Shown here in pieces: positions 1 through 7,862 of a DNA stretch of 64,000 nucleotides. Position 1 is the stretch's first letter. Each line of letters opens with the position of its first letter. Position numbers and translations under genes: made by a program. The notes beneath the pieces are model-generated. The model was not told the origin of the DNA, did no database searches, and saw nothing but the letters and a program-made list of their open reading frames with translations. Source of the stretch: Legionellales bacterium (lineage in GTDB: Bacteria; Pseudomonadota; Gammaproteobacteria; JAHCLG01); contig JAHCLG010000011.1 of the NCBI GenBank assembly GCA_026125385.1, forward strand, positions 1-64,000, written 5' to 3'.

Positions 1-939
1 GATTTTTATATCACCAATCAAACTACTTTTGATCGATATTTTGAAGATGATGATGATGATAAATCAAAACTTAAGTTATATACTCAACTAGAAGTGGATA
101 TTGAGAATGGAATTATTTGCATTCTAGATTGCCATATTGATAATATAAATTCTGAGGAAACTCGACTAGAACGTTTAGAGACTCTTGCCTTCATCATTAA
201 AAATGTCCTTAACGAGGAGATTAGAAACAGATTCCTAAAATCACCCTGCAACGACAGTTTAACTTCTTTTAGCGATATAGGGTTGATTTTATATTCCCCA
301 AAAGACTCCCAAGATGGAACTGGGGATATAAATCAAGAACTATTTGAAGAACTTGGGGTGAAACCTTGTAATTTTTACGATAGACCCAAGCTAAATAAAG
401 ATGCGAATAATAATAGCTCCAAGAATGTTTACAGTCTTAATTCATTATTAGAACGTATTGAACCTGAAAAGAAATTGAAGATAGCCAAGCAAGCTGACGT
501 ACTAAACAAGGCATCTTCCAATCCTACTACTAATCTGCCTTCTACTAACAACATATTACAGCGCTTAGACAACTCAGCTGCTGATGATAGCCAAATGCCT
601 CTAAGAAGAAGTCAAAGATTAATAAACATCGCGGCTACTAGTAAATTAACTGCAATAGCAGCAACAGCAACCTCTACACACCAACCAGCATCAAATAACT
701 GCGTCCCAACTTCTTCAACCACCAATACAACACTGCGAAGAAGTGACCGATTAAAACAAAAAGTGAATTCTAGCGCGTCAGCAGAAAACGCAAAACCAAT
801 AAGAAGCAAACGTGATTTTTCTAACATCGCAACCTCAAGCGTTGATTCAAACACTCATGTGAGTTCCACTACTCAATCAAACTCCACACTTAAACCAACA
901 CCAACCCAACCTGGCTCACGCAAACGAGCAAAAAAGTGA
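1..939 (+). CDS. C-terminal part of an unrecognised low-complexity protein (partial, starts before the window)
   Basis: The frame is open from base 1 to a TGA at 937-939, giving 312 residues, so the true start lies left of the window. An in-frame GTG at 94 could start it but has no clear ribosome site, and the upstream codons include an Asp run typical of coding sequence. The first half looks helical and acidic. The second half is rich in Ser, Thr, Asn and Ala and holds three similar basic patches: RRSQRL, RRSDRLKQK and RSKRDF. The protein ends in GSRKRAKK, which resembles a nuclear localisation signal. I recognise no domain. The composition differs from the housekeeping genes that follow. 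An effector role is inference from composition only. Confidence 0.75.
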   Translation, partial: DFYITNQTTFDRYFEDDDDDKSKLKLYTQLEVDIENGIICILDCHIDNINSEETRLERLETLAFIIKNVLNEEIRNRFLKSPCNDSLTSFSDIGLILYSPKDSQDGTGDINQELFEELGVKPCNFYDRPKLNKDANNNSSKNVYSLNSLLERIEPEKKLKIAKQADVLNKASSNPTTNLPSTNNILQRLDNSAADDSQMPLRRSQRLINIAATSKLTAIAATATSTHQPASNNCVPTSSTTNTTLRRSDRLKQKVNSSASAENAKPIRSKRDFSNIATSSVDSNTHVSSTTQSNSTLKPTPTQPGSRKRAKK

Positions 940-968
940 ACCTACCCCCTAAATTCCACCCAAACCCT

Positions 969-993
969 GCGCGAAGATTGCAACCCTTCGCGC
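969..993. other. Hairpin between the left-edge gene and kdsD
   Basis: GCGCGAA at 969-975 pairs with TTCGCGC at 987-993 around an 11-base loop. No T-run follows on the plus strand, so it is at best a weak terminator for the preceding gene. Confidence 0.35.
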
Positions 994-1039
994 GATTTGT
1001 CACAATTAGCCCATTTGTAGCTTGGAACGATTAGTAGAC

Positions 1040-2032
1040 ATGGCACAGGTTATCGCATCCAAAACCCAGCATCGCTTTCGTGAGTTGGGATTAGCCGTTA
1101 TTAGAACCGAACTCGACGCGGTGAATAAATTGCTCGAACGCGTCGGTAACGCTTTTGAACAAGCGTGTGAATTTTTATTGCAATGTCGGGGACGGGTAGT
1201 CGTCACTGGCATGGGAAAATCGGGGCATATTGCCAATAAACTTGCCGCCACCCTCGCGAGTACCGGCACACCGGCTTTTTACGTTCATCCGGGTGAAGCC
1301 TGTCATGGGGATTTTGGCATGATAACGTCTAACGATGTCGTTGTTGCTCTCTCAAACTCAGGACGTACCCCTGAAATTATCACCCTGTTGCCTTTAATCA
1401 AACGCTTAAATATTCCTTTAATCAGTTTAATTGGTGATTTAAATTCACCGCTGGCAGAAGCCTCTACAATTAGTCTAGATGTCAGTGTTGATAAAGAAGC
1501 TTGTCCTTTAGGACTCGCCCCCACGTCAAGTACCACCACAGCTTTAGTCATGGGCGATGCCTTAGCGATTGCTTTATTGGAAGCGCGTGGTTTTACTGAA
1601 AAAGATTTTGCTTTTTCTCATCCGGGTGGCACACTCGGTAAACGATTATTATTACATGCTAGCGATGTCATGCGTACGGGCGATAAAATTCCACGAGTGA
1701 AAACCCAAACCATTTTAAGCCAAGCGCTGGTAGAAATTTCCCAAAAAGGTTTGGGCATGACTTCGGTTGTCGATAATGGCAATCGTTTATTAGGCGTATA
1801 CACCGATGGCGATTTACGGCGCAGCATGGATAAAGGTGTCGATGTTCACACTATCACCATCGATACTTGCATGAGCCGCCATCCTAAAACCATTCGTAGC
1901 AATATGTTGGCAATTGATGCATTTAATATTATGAAAGAACATAAAATTACGGCATTAATGGTGACTGATGAGGAACAACGCGTGGTCGGGGTATTACACA
2001 TTCACGATTTATTGCACGCAGGAGTGATGTAA
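1040..2032 (+). CDS. kdsD: Arabinose-5-phosphate isomerase KdsD
   Basis: KdsD converts ribulose 5-phosphate to arabinose 5-phosphate, the first committed step of Kdo synthesis for LPS, in the cytoplasm. The N-terminal half is a SIS sugar-isomerase domain with GMGKSGHI and the stretch CPLGLAPTSSTT, both matching E. coli KdsD. The C-terminal half carries two CBS repeats, with TDGDLRR in the first. The 330-residue length is normal for the family. ATG at 1040 is preferred to the in-frame TTG at 1022 because homology begins near it. It is the first gene of a tight kdsD-kdsC-lptC-lptA-lptB run; its stop TAA overlaps the kdsC start (TAATG). Confidence 0.96.
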   Translation: MAQVIASKTQHRFRELGLAVIRTELDAVNKLLERVGNAFEQACEFLLQCRGRVVVTGMGKSGHIANKLAATLASTGTPAFYVHPGEACHGDFGMITSNDVVVALSNSGRTPEIITLLPLIKRLNIPLISLIGDLNSPLAEASTISLDVSVDKEACPLGLAPTSSTTTALVMGDALAIALLEARGFTEKDFAFSHPGGTLGKRLLLHASDVMRTGDKIPRVKTQTILSQALVEISQKGLGMTSVVDNGNRLLGVYTDGDLRRSMDKGVDVHTITIDTCMSRHPKTIRSNMLAIDAFNIMKEHKITALMVTDEEQRVVGVLHIHDLLHAGVM

Positions 2033-2547
2033 TGCAAGAACTTTTAGATAAATTTGCAAAAATCCGTTTATTAATTTGCGATGTCGATGGCGTATTAACC
2101 GACGGTAAATTGTATTATAACGAACACGGCATTGCCCACAAAGCGTTTCACGTGCAAGATGGTTTAGGTTTGCAATTATGTCAGCAGCATGGCATTGACG
2201 TTGCCATCATTACCACCTGTAAATCGCCATTAACCCGCAAACGCTTCAGCGATTTAGGCATTCAGCATCTTTACATGGGTAATCGTAATAAATTTGCTGA
2301 CTTTCAAGATTTACTCGCCAAAACGCAGTTAAGTGCAGAACAGTGCGCGTATATTGGAGATGATTTGTTGGATTTAAAAATTATTAAACACTGCGGTTTG
2401 GGGATCACCGTTGCCGATGGACATCCGTTAGTTAAAGAATTTGCCCATTATGTCACTCAACAGGCTGGCGGTAATAAAGCCGTGCGTGAAGTATGCGATC
2501 TATTACTCGAAGCGCAAGGTAAATTGGCGGCACTCATCGATGATTAA
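2032..2547 (+). CDS. kdsC: Kdo-8-phosphate phosphatase KdsC
   Basis: KdsC is a HAD-family phosphatase that removes phosphate from Kdo 8-phosphate, the third step of Kdo synthesis. The nucleophile motif DVDGVLTDG lies near residue 18, and the Mg-binding motif GDDLLDLK lies around residue 109. At 171 residues it is the usual single-domain size without a cap. It shares one base with the end of kdsD and overlaps lptC by eight bases, so the genes are very likely translationally coupled. kdsD and kdsC side by side before the lpt genes is the order seen in many gammaproteobacteria. Confidence 0.96.
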   Translation: MQELLDKFAKIRLLICDVDGVLTDGKLYYNEHGIAHKAFHVQDGLGLQLCQQHGIDVAIITTCKSPLTRKRFSDLGIQHLYMGNRNKFADFQDLLAKTQLSAEQCAYIGDDLLDLKIIKHCGLGITVADGHPLVKEFAHYVTQQAGGNKAVREVCDLLLEAQGKLAALIDD

Positions 2548-3106
2548 AACGCAACCGATCAATATTATTTTATTATTACTTGCTTTCATCACCGGTTGGT
2601 TGTGGTGGCATCGCACGCATAGTTTGTCACTGAATTTTCCTCCACTGCAAAAACCCACGCTGCTCATGACCGATGTCAAAGCCGTACGTATGAATATGTT
2701 AGGCTCTCCACAGTATCAACTGCAATCTCGTCAAATTCAATTTTTTCAACAACAAGATAAAACCTATTTTATTCAACCTATCGTCACCTTATTTTCGCCT
2801 AATAATCCACCCTGGATTTTGCAAGCTCGCGAAGGCATGGCCAGTGCAAAATTTAATACTATCGATCTCTACCATCATGTCATTTTAGATCAAGCAAAAA
2901 CTGCCGAGCATGGCGCAACCCACGGCACTACCGAAAAAATCACGCTGTATCCCCATCAAGATTTAGCGCAAACTCAAGAAATAGTCACCATCACGCGAGA
3001 TGGTAATCGCATTCAAGGACAAGGCATGCGTGCCGATTTAAAAAAAGATTGGATTGAATTTCTAGCACAAGTTGTGGCGAATTATGATACCCAAGAAAAA
3101 ATGTAA
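2540..3106 (+). CDS. lptC: LPS export protein LptC
   Basis: LptC is a bitopic inner-membrane protein that passes LPS from the LptBFG extractor to LptA. The start ATG at 2540 lies inside the end of kdsC. A single N-terminal membrane helix (around residues 6-23, IILLLLAFITGWLWW) is followed by a periplasmic beta-jellyroll domain. The 188-residue length matches E. coli LptC. Sequence conservation in this family is low, so the call rests mainly on size, topology and position between kdsC and lptA. Its 3' end overlaps lptA by 23 bases. Confidence 0.92.
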   Translation: MIKTQPINIILLLLAFITGWLWWHRTHSLSLNFPPLQKPTLLMTDVKAVRMNMLGSPQYQLQSRQIQFFQQQDKTYFIQPIVTLFSPNNPPWILQAREGMASAKFNTIDLYHHVILDQAKTAEHGATHGTTEKITLYPHQDLAQTQEIVTITRDGNRIQGQGMRADLKKDWIEFLAQVVANYDTQEKM

Positions 3107-3614
3107 TCTCAGTAATTTATTTATTATATTGTTTTATACTATTGCACCTGCGGTGTTTGCTTTACCCAGCGATCATCAACAACCACTGAACATTCAAGCA
3201 GATTTCGCGCAATTTTATCGGCAAGATAATCATGGATTTTTTCGTGGCCATGTCCACCTGGTGCAAGGAACCACGCAAATAGATGCCGATAAATTAACTG
3301 TATATATGAATTCTTCTCATCAATTAATTAAAGCCATTGCCGAAGGAAATCCCGCTATTTATCGTACTTTAAATGAGTTAAATCATCCTCCTCTGGTAGC
3401 CAATGCTTCGAAAATGACGTATTCTACCGTACAACATCATATTATTTTGCAAGGTAAGGCACTCGTGATCCAAGGAGCCAATCAATTTAGCGCCCCACAA
3501 ATTATTTACGACACCGTTGCAAAAACCGTGGTCTCAAAGGCTAAAGCCCAACAACATACCACAATTATTATCAAACCCGAATCCAACTCTTCTGCAAATA
3601 AACTGAATTTTTAA
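3084..3614 (+). CDS. lptA: Periplasmic LPS bridge protein LptA
   Basis: LptA oligomerises into the periplasmic bridge that carries LPS from LptC to LptD at the outer membrane. ATG at 3084 gives a typical signal peptide: basic start (MIPKKK), hydrophobic core, and a probable cleavage after AVFA. The mature part has the OstA-type core seen in [15 protein letters not shown] and the following [17 protein letters not shown]. The length is 176 residues. An upstream in-frame TTG at 3072 is a poorer start. It lies between lptC (overlapping) and lptB (17-base gap). Confidence 0.94.
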   Translation: MIPKKKCNLSNLFIILFYTIAPAVFALPSDHQQPLNIQADFAQFYRQDNHGFFRGHVHLVQGTTQIDADKLTVYMNSSHQLIKAIAEGNPAIYRTLNELNHPPLVANASKMTYSTVQHHIILQGKALVIQGANQFSAPQIIYDTVAKTVVSKAKAQQHTTIIIKPESNSSANKLNF

Positions 3615-3631
3615 CCACAATTGGAAACAAA

Positions 3632-4357
3632 ATGGCAATTTTACGCGCACAGGAATTACAAAAAGGTTACAAGGAACGCCAAGTCGTCGATAAAGTTTCT
3701 GTGGCCATCGAAAACAGTGAAATTGTCGGTTTGCTAGGCCCCAATGGTGCTGGAAAAACCACGTGTTTTTACATGATTGTCGGCTTAATTCAAGCAGATG
3801 AGGGCTATGTGTTTTTAGACGATAACAATATTACCGCCTTACCCATGCATCAACGCGCTCAACTTGGAATTGGCTATTTACCGCAAGAAGCATCGGTATT
3901 TCGCAAACTATCTGTTGCCGATAATATTATGGGAATTTTAGAATTACGCAGCGATTTAAATTCATCACAACGTCGTCATTTATTAACTGAACTCTTAAAA
4001 GAATTTCGTATTGAGCACATTCGCGAGAGTCGAGGAATGAGTTTATCGGGTGGCGAACGACGACGCGTTGAAATTGCGCGTGCTCTCGCGATTGAACCTA
4101 AATTTATTTTACTGGATGAGCCTTTTGCCGGCATCGATCCCATTTCGGTTATCGATATCAAGCAAATTATCACCCATTTAAGTAATCGCGGCATTGGTGT
4201 TTTAATCACCGATCATAATGTCCGTGAAACACTCGATATTTGTCACCGCGCCTATATTTTAAATCAAGGACAATTAATCGCTGCTGGCAAACCCAGTGAT
4301 ATATTAGCCAATCAAATGGTACGTGATGTTTATCTGGGCGAAGAGTTTTGTCTCTAG
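3632..4357 (+). CDS. lptB: LPS export ABC transporter ATPase LptB
   Basis: LptB is the cytoplasmic ATPase that drives LPS extraction with LptF and LptG, which are not in this window. It has Walker [10 protein letters not shown] (about residues 36-44), the signature [15 protein letters not shown], Walker B with the DEPFAGIDP segment typical of LptB, and the H-loop in [10 protein letters not shown]. The 241-residue length is exactly family-typical. It follows lptA closely and ends 159 bases before rpoN, the classic lptA-lptB-rpoN order. Confidence 0.97.
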   Translation: MAILRAQELQKGYKERQVVDKVSVAIENSEIVGLLGPNGAGKTTCFYMIVGLIQADEGYVFLDDNNITALPMHQRAQLGIGYLPQEASVFRKLSVADNIMGILELRSDLNSSQRRHLLTELLKEFRIEHIRESRGMSLSGGERRRVEIARALAIEPKFILLDEPFAGIDPISVIDIKQIITHLSNRGIGVLITDHNVRETLDICHRAYILNQGQLIAAGKPSDILANQMVRDVYLGEEFCL

Positions 4358-4516
4358 TCCTGACTGTTCACAAATAAGCATAAAGTACTTAAACTGAAGA
4401 ATTTAAAGAAAAAATGGCGTGGGAATGAAACTTTTTACTAAAATTATTCTCTAATATCGCAAGAAGGAGTTAAACTTTAAAGAGCATGGATAAAGGAAAG
4501 GCAACCTATTCATCTT

Positions 4517-5893
4517 ATGAAACAAACACTGCAAACGAAATTAACTCAGCATTTAACCCTTACCCCGCAACTACAGCAGGCCATTCGTCTATTGCAATTA
4601 TCAAGCTTAGAATTGCGACATGAAATTGAGCAGGCCGTGGAAGCCAATCCACTATTAGAATATCAAGATGATAATTCCTCACCAGCAGAAGAAACACCCA
4701 AGTTTGACGATATTAACCACGCAGAACACTCCTTGCGTTGGAATGAACAGTCTCTCAAACTTAAACGCGATCCTTATGCCATTGCTGAATATGAAATTCA
4801 AGGAGCCACCACCACAAGCTTACGCGATCATTTACTCTGGCAAATGCGTTTATCTCATTTTAGCGAAATCGATACGGCTATCGCCACTGCCATTATTGAT
4901 GCAATTAATGACGATGGATTTTTAACGTGTTCACTCAATGATATTCGCGTGTGTCTTGGCAAAATGGAAGTAGATGACGATGAAATTGCGATGGTGCTGC
5001 GACGCATTCAACATTTTGATCCCACGGGTGTTGGCGCGCGGGATTTAAAAGAATGTTTATTAATCCAATTAAATACTTTTCCGAGTGAGACACCGTTACT
5101 CTTAGAAGCACAAACCATTATTCAATATGATCTCGACTTACTCGCACATCACGATTATCGTCAATTACTCAAAAAATATAAATTTAAAGAATCATGTTTA
5201 CAAGAAATTATCCGTTTGATTAAAAGTCTCAATCCCAAACCTGGTGCGAGTATTGCGTCTCCTTCTGCTGAATATATTATTCCCGATTTAATTATTGAAA
5301 AATATCAAAACGATTGGCAAGTACGAATTAATGATGAATCGTTACCCAAAGTACAAATGAATCAAGATTATGATCATTTGCTCGATAAGCAAAGTCATCA
5401 GGCAGAATATGAATTTTTGCATCATCATTTGCAAGAAGCACGTTGGTTTTTAAAAAGTATTCACAGTCGCCACGATACCTTATTGCGGGTCGCGCAAAAT
5501 ATTGTCCGTCATCAACAAGATTTTTTTGAGCATGGTGCTGAACACATGAAGCCTCTCATTTTGCAAACAGTTGCTGATGATTTAGGCTTACATGAATCTA
5601 CAGTCTCGCGAGTTACAACCCACAAATATATTTTAACGCCACGCGGATTATTTGAATTAAAATACTTTTTCTCTAGTCATCTTACGACAAATAATCACGA
5701 AGAGTGTTCCTCAACGGCTATTCGTGCCATGATTAAAAAATTAATTGCAGAAGAAAATTCACACAAACCCTTGAGTGATAACCGTATCACCCAAATATTA
5801 GCAAGACAAGGCATTCACGTTGCGCGCAGAACCGTGGCAAAATACCGTGAAGCAATGGTTATTCCACCCTCAAACGAACGTAAATGTCTGTAA
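4517..5893 (+). CDS. rpoN: RNA polymerase sigma-54 factor RpoN
   Basis: RpoN directs RNA polymerase to -24/-12 promoters that need enhancer-binding activators. The N-terminal region I is Gln/Leu-rich (LTPQLQQAIRLLQLSSLEL), followed by an acidic linker and the core-binding domain. The C-terminal DNA-binding domain includes the HTH and the diagnostic RpoN box ARRTVAKYRE at about residues 436-445. The 458-residue length is normal. It follows lptB as in many gammaproteobacteria. The 159-base gap before it shows no clear sigma-54 or sigma-70 promoter to my eye. Repeat copy A begins 26 bases after its stop. Confidence 0.97.
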   Translation: MKQTLQTKLTQHLTLTPQLQQAIRLLQLSSLELRHEIEQAVEANPLLEYQDDNSSPAEETPKFDDINHAEHSLRWNEQSLKLKRDPYAIAEYEIQGATTTSLRDHLLWQMRLSHFSEIDTAIATAIIDAINDDGFLTCSLNDIRVCLGKMEVDDDEIAMVLRRIQHFDPTGVGARDLKECLLIQLNTFPSETPLLLEAQTIIQYDLDLLAHHDYRQLLKKYKFKESCLQEIIRLIKSLNPKPGASIASPSAEYIIPDLIIEKYQNDWQVRINDESLPKVQMNQDYDHLLDKQSHQAEYEFLHHHLQEARWFLKSIHSRHDTLLRVAQNIVRHQQDFFEHGAEHMKPLILQTVADDLGLHESTVSRVTTHKYILTPRGLFELKYFFSSHLTTNNHEECSSTAIRAMIKKLIAEENSHKPLSDNRITQILARQGIHVARRTVAKYREAMVIPPSNERKCL

Positions 5894-5919
5894 CTTAAAA
5901 AGGAGAAAGTTTTTATAAT

Positions 5920-6054
5920 ATACTCAAAACAATTGGATTTTAATTGGATTTTAGGCGAGGCGTCGAGTTAAATATACGAAGGAGTGTATACTGAATACAT
6001 AACTGAGTAGCTTTAACTCGACAACAAAGCCTAAAATTCAAGTGTGAAGAGTAT
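5920..6054. repeat. Nested palindromic intergenic element, copy A
   Basis: This 135-bp element runs from ATACTC to GAGTAT. ATTTTAGGC near its left end is answered by GCCTAAAAT near the right. Inside, TCGAGTTAAA pairs with TTTAACTCGA, and a small apical hairpin TGTAT-ACTGA-ATACA lies at the centre. The left arm carries a tandem duplication of ATTGGATTTTA that the other copies lack. Similar copies lie at 9735-9857 and 41892-42016. It sits between rpoN and hpf. No reading frame of note is inside, so it looks like a MITE or a structured-RNA repeat. Confidence 0.8.
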
Positions 6055-6077
6055 AGCTTCAATTTAATTATTTCATG

Positions 6078-6100
6078 AGTTTATCACTAGATGATAAACT
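6078..6100. other. Hairpin in the hpf leader
   Basis: AGTTTATCA (6078-6086) pairs perfectly with TGATAAACT (6092-6100) around a 5-base loop, 29 bases before the hpf start. Only two Ts follow, so it is more likely a leader structure or weak terminator of the upstream transcript than a strong stop. Confidence 0.4.
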
Positions 6101-6129
6101 TTCACAATTGACAAAGAAGGAGTGTTTTT

Positions 6130-6423
6130 ATGCAAATTAATTTTACTGGGCATCACGTGGATGTTACCCCCGCCCTCCGCGAATTTACCGAAGGAAAATT
6201 CGATCGTCTCGAACGTTTTGCCGATCGCATCACCAGCATCGATGTGAAATTTGAAGTTGAAAAATTGCGCCAAATTGCCGAAGCGCATATTGCAGTTGCC
6301 GGTGGAAAAATCAATGCTCGTGCGGAATGCAAAGACATGTATAGTGCTATCGATAAATTAATCGATAAGCTTGATCGGCAATTAGTAAAAATTAAAGAAA
6401 AAGGTAGCAACCATCATTCCTAA
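6130..6423 (+). CDS. hpf: Ribosome hibernation promoting factor, short form
   Basis: HPF binds the 30S decoding centre and helps pair ribosomes into inactive 100S dimers during slow growth. The protein has the family start MQINFTGHHVDVTPALREF and the basic C-terminal helix. At 97 residues it is the short gammaproteobacterial form without the dimerising tail. An AAGGAG ribosome site precedes the ATG. Location right after rpoN is conserved. A terminator-like hairpin follows directly at 6434. Confidence 0.95.
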   Translation: MQINFTGHHVDVTPALREFTEGKFDRLERFADRITSIDVKFEVEKLRQIAEAHIAVAGGKINARAECKDMYSAIDKLIDKLDRQLVKIKEKGSNHHS

Positions 6424-6433
6424 TTAACGTTGA

Positions 6434-6480
6434 GATGCTGAGTGCAAATTGTTATAAGCAATCATCACTCAGCATCTTTG
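6434..6480 (+). terminator. Terminator-like hairpin after hpf
   Basis: GATGCTGAGTG (6434-6444) is answered perfectly by CACTCAGCATC (6466-6476) around a 21-base loop, followed by TTTGTTT. It lies over the in-frame GTG at 6442, which argues against that GTG as the start of the next gene. Confidence 0.55.
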
Positions 6481-6507
6481 TTTATGGTTAAAAACAGAGC
6501 AATGATT

Positions 6508-7056
6508 ATGACTCAACCGCGGCAGCTCACTCTTCATGGTGTTTTTATGGATGTGTTGGGTCTTGGAATATTGTTAACGGGAGAAAGTGGCATCGGTAAA
6601 AGTGAGTTAGCGTTGGGTTTATTAAATCGCGGGCATCGAATGATTGCCGATGATGCCGTCATTTTCACTCAACAGCCAACCCTAGAATTAGTCGGTACCT
6701 GCCCACCCCTCTTGCAAGATTTTTTAGAAGTGCGCGGTTTAGGGATTTTAAATATCCGCGTCATGTTTGGCGATACCGCCATCAAAGATAAAAAGCAATT
6801 ACAGCTCATCATTAAAATTGCTCGCTTCGCGCAAGAGCAGTTACACAACATCGATCGCCTATATGGCATTTATTGCCAACAACCCTTGCTTGACACCGTG
6901 ATCCCTGAAATCACACTTCCTGTCGCGCCAGGACGAAATTTAGCCGTACTAGTAGAATGTGCCGTGCGTAACGAAGTGCTTAAAATGACAGGCTATGATG
7001 CTGCTGAGGAATTTATACAGCGCCAACAACAATTAAACCAAAACAACTCTGCATAA
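6508..7056 (+). CDS. hprK: Compact HPr kinase/phosphorylase (catalytic domain only)
   Basis: HprK phosphorylates and dephosphorylates HPr on Ser46 in response to energy state. Visible motifs are LHGVFMD (conserved His-Gly before the P-loop), the P-loop GESGIGKSE, RMIADDAV, the family signature LEVRGLGILNI, and the late motif APGRNLAVLVECAVRNEVLK. The usual N-terminal regulatory domain of about 130 residues is missing: this protein has 182 residues against about 310 in Firmicutes. Compact forms are known in alphaproteobacteria. ATG at 6508 is chosen because it precedes the catalytic region by only a few residues; ATGs at 6484 and 6502 are possible. It lies beside EIIA-Man and HPr, its substrate. 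Confidence 0.88.
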   Translation: MTQPRQLTLHGVFMDVLGLGILLTGESGIGKSELALGLLNRGHRMIADDAVIFTQQPTLELVGTCPPLLQDFLEVRGLGILNIRVMFGDTAIKDKKQLQLIIKIARFAQEQLHNIDRLYGIYCQQPLLDTVIPEITLPVAPGRNLAVLVECAVRNEVLKMTGYDAAEEFIQRQQQLNQNNSA

Positions 7057-7058
7057 AA

Positions 7059-7093
7059 TTAACCCTACCGCTAGGGTAAATTTTTGTTATAAT
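7059..7093 (+). promoter_or_regulatory. Terminator-like hairpin with an overlapping -10 element before the EIIA gene
   Basis: ACCCTA-CCGC-TAGGGT forms a hairpin at about 7062-7077, followed by TTTTT at 7081-7085. A consensus TATAAT occupies 7088-7093. I see no good -35 at the usual distance. The spot could both end hprK transcription and start the EIIA-HPr pair. Confidence 0.4.
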
Positions 7094-7124
7094 TTTTCAT
7101 TTTTGGATGCCTGATTAATTTAAA

Positions 7125-7523
7125 ATGAGCGTTTATATTTTAATAATTACTCATGATGTTATCGGAGAAGCTATCCTCAGAGCCGTAAAAGCGACTTTCG
7201 GAGAACTTCCCCTACCCACGGAAGCTATTCATGTTGATTTACAAGACAACCCACAAACGATTATTCATAAACTGCAACCCCGGGTGACTCAATTGAAATC
7301 TACGCATGAACTCTTAATCCTCACCGACATGTTTGGCTCAACCCCCAGTAATATCGCCGAGGCGTTGCACGATCCGGCACAGAGCCGACTCATCACCGGA
7401 TTAAATTTACCGATGTTAATTCGCATCATGAATTATCCGCATTTATCACTGGCCCAACTGGCAGAAAAAGCCATTTCTGGTGGTAAAGAAGGAATAATCA
7501 ATTGCGATAATAACACACCCTAG
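7125..7523 (+). CDS. PTS EIIA component, mannose family
   Basis: The protein resembles the EIIA-Man domain of ManX, a phosphoryl carrier between HPr and an EIIB. The phosphorylated residue is probably His10 in LIITHDVIGEAI. LTDMFGSTPSN matches the conserved D-x-x-G-x-S/T-P segment, and TGLNLPML matches the following strand. At 132 residues it is a lone domain: no EIIB, EIIC or EIID is in the window, so a regulatory rather than transport role is likely. It is followed ten bases later by HPr and preceded by HprK. It takes the place that ptsN holds in enterobacterial rpoN clusters. Confidence 0.9.
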   Translation: MSVYILIITHDVIGEAILRAVKATFGELPLPTEAIHVDLQDNPQTIIHKLQPRVTQLKSTHELLILTDMFGSTPSNIAEALHDPAQSRLITGLNLPMLIRIMNYPHLSLAQLAEKAISGGKEGIINCDNNTP

Positions 7524-7533
7524 GAAACTCATT

Positions 7534-7803
7534 ATGCTAGAAAAAAAAATTACGATTATTAATAAACTTGGCCTCCACGCCCGCGCCGCCGCCAAATTCG
7601 TCGCCCACGCTTCACGTTTTAATGCCCATATTGAAGTAACCCGCAATCAACATACCGTTAATGGCAAAAGTATTATGGGAGTCATGATGCTTGCTGCCAA
7701 ACAAGGCAGCGAAATTACTCTGCGTATTGAAGGCAACGACGAAACTCAAGCCTTAGCAGCCCTAGAAAATTTAATTAATCAGCGGTTTGATGAGTTGGAA
7801 TAA
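7534..7803 (+). CDS. ptsH: Phosphocarrier protein HPr
   Basis: HPr accepts phosphate from enzyme I on His15 and passes it to EIIA. Both control sites are intact: GLHARAAAKF with His15, and NGKSIMGVMML with Ser46, the HprK target. At 89 residues it is family-typical. The set HprK, EIIA-Man and HPr without permease parts points to a regulatory phosphorelay. No ptsI or rapZ follows; the next gene is pmbA on the other strand. Confidence 0.95.
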   Translation: MLEKKITIINKLGLHARAAAKFVAHASRFNAHIEVTRNQHTVNGKSIMGVMMLAAKQGSEITLRIEGNDETQALAALENLINQRFDELE

Positions 7804-7862
7804 TTTTTTGGTAACTGAGTAATGTGAAATCCTTGTTTTCCGCACTAACACAATAATCCATC

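Noticed and set aside
612-854. 80-residue minus-strand frame inside the left-edge gene
   Set aside because: It is a shadow of the Ser/Thr-rich coding sequence with no start signal or family likeness.
6442-6507. GTG at 6442 as the start of hprK
   Set aside because: It lies inside a perfect 11-bp hairpin that looks like the hpf terminator, and the added residues have no family likeness. ATG at 6508 places the start just before the catalytic domain.
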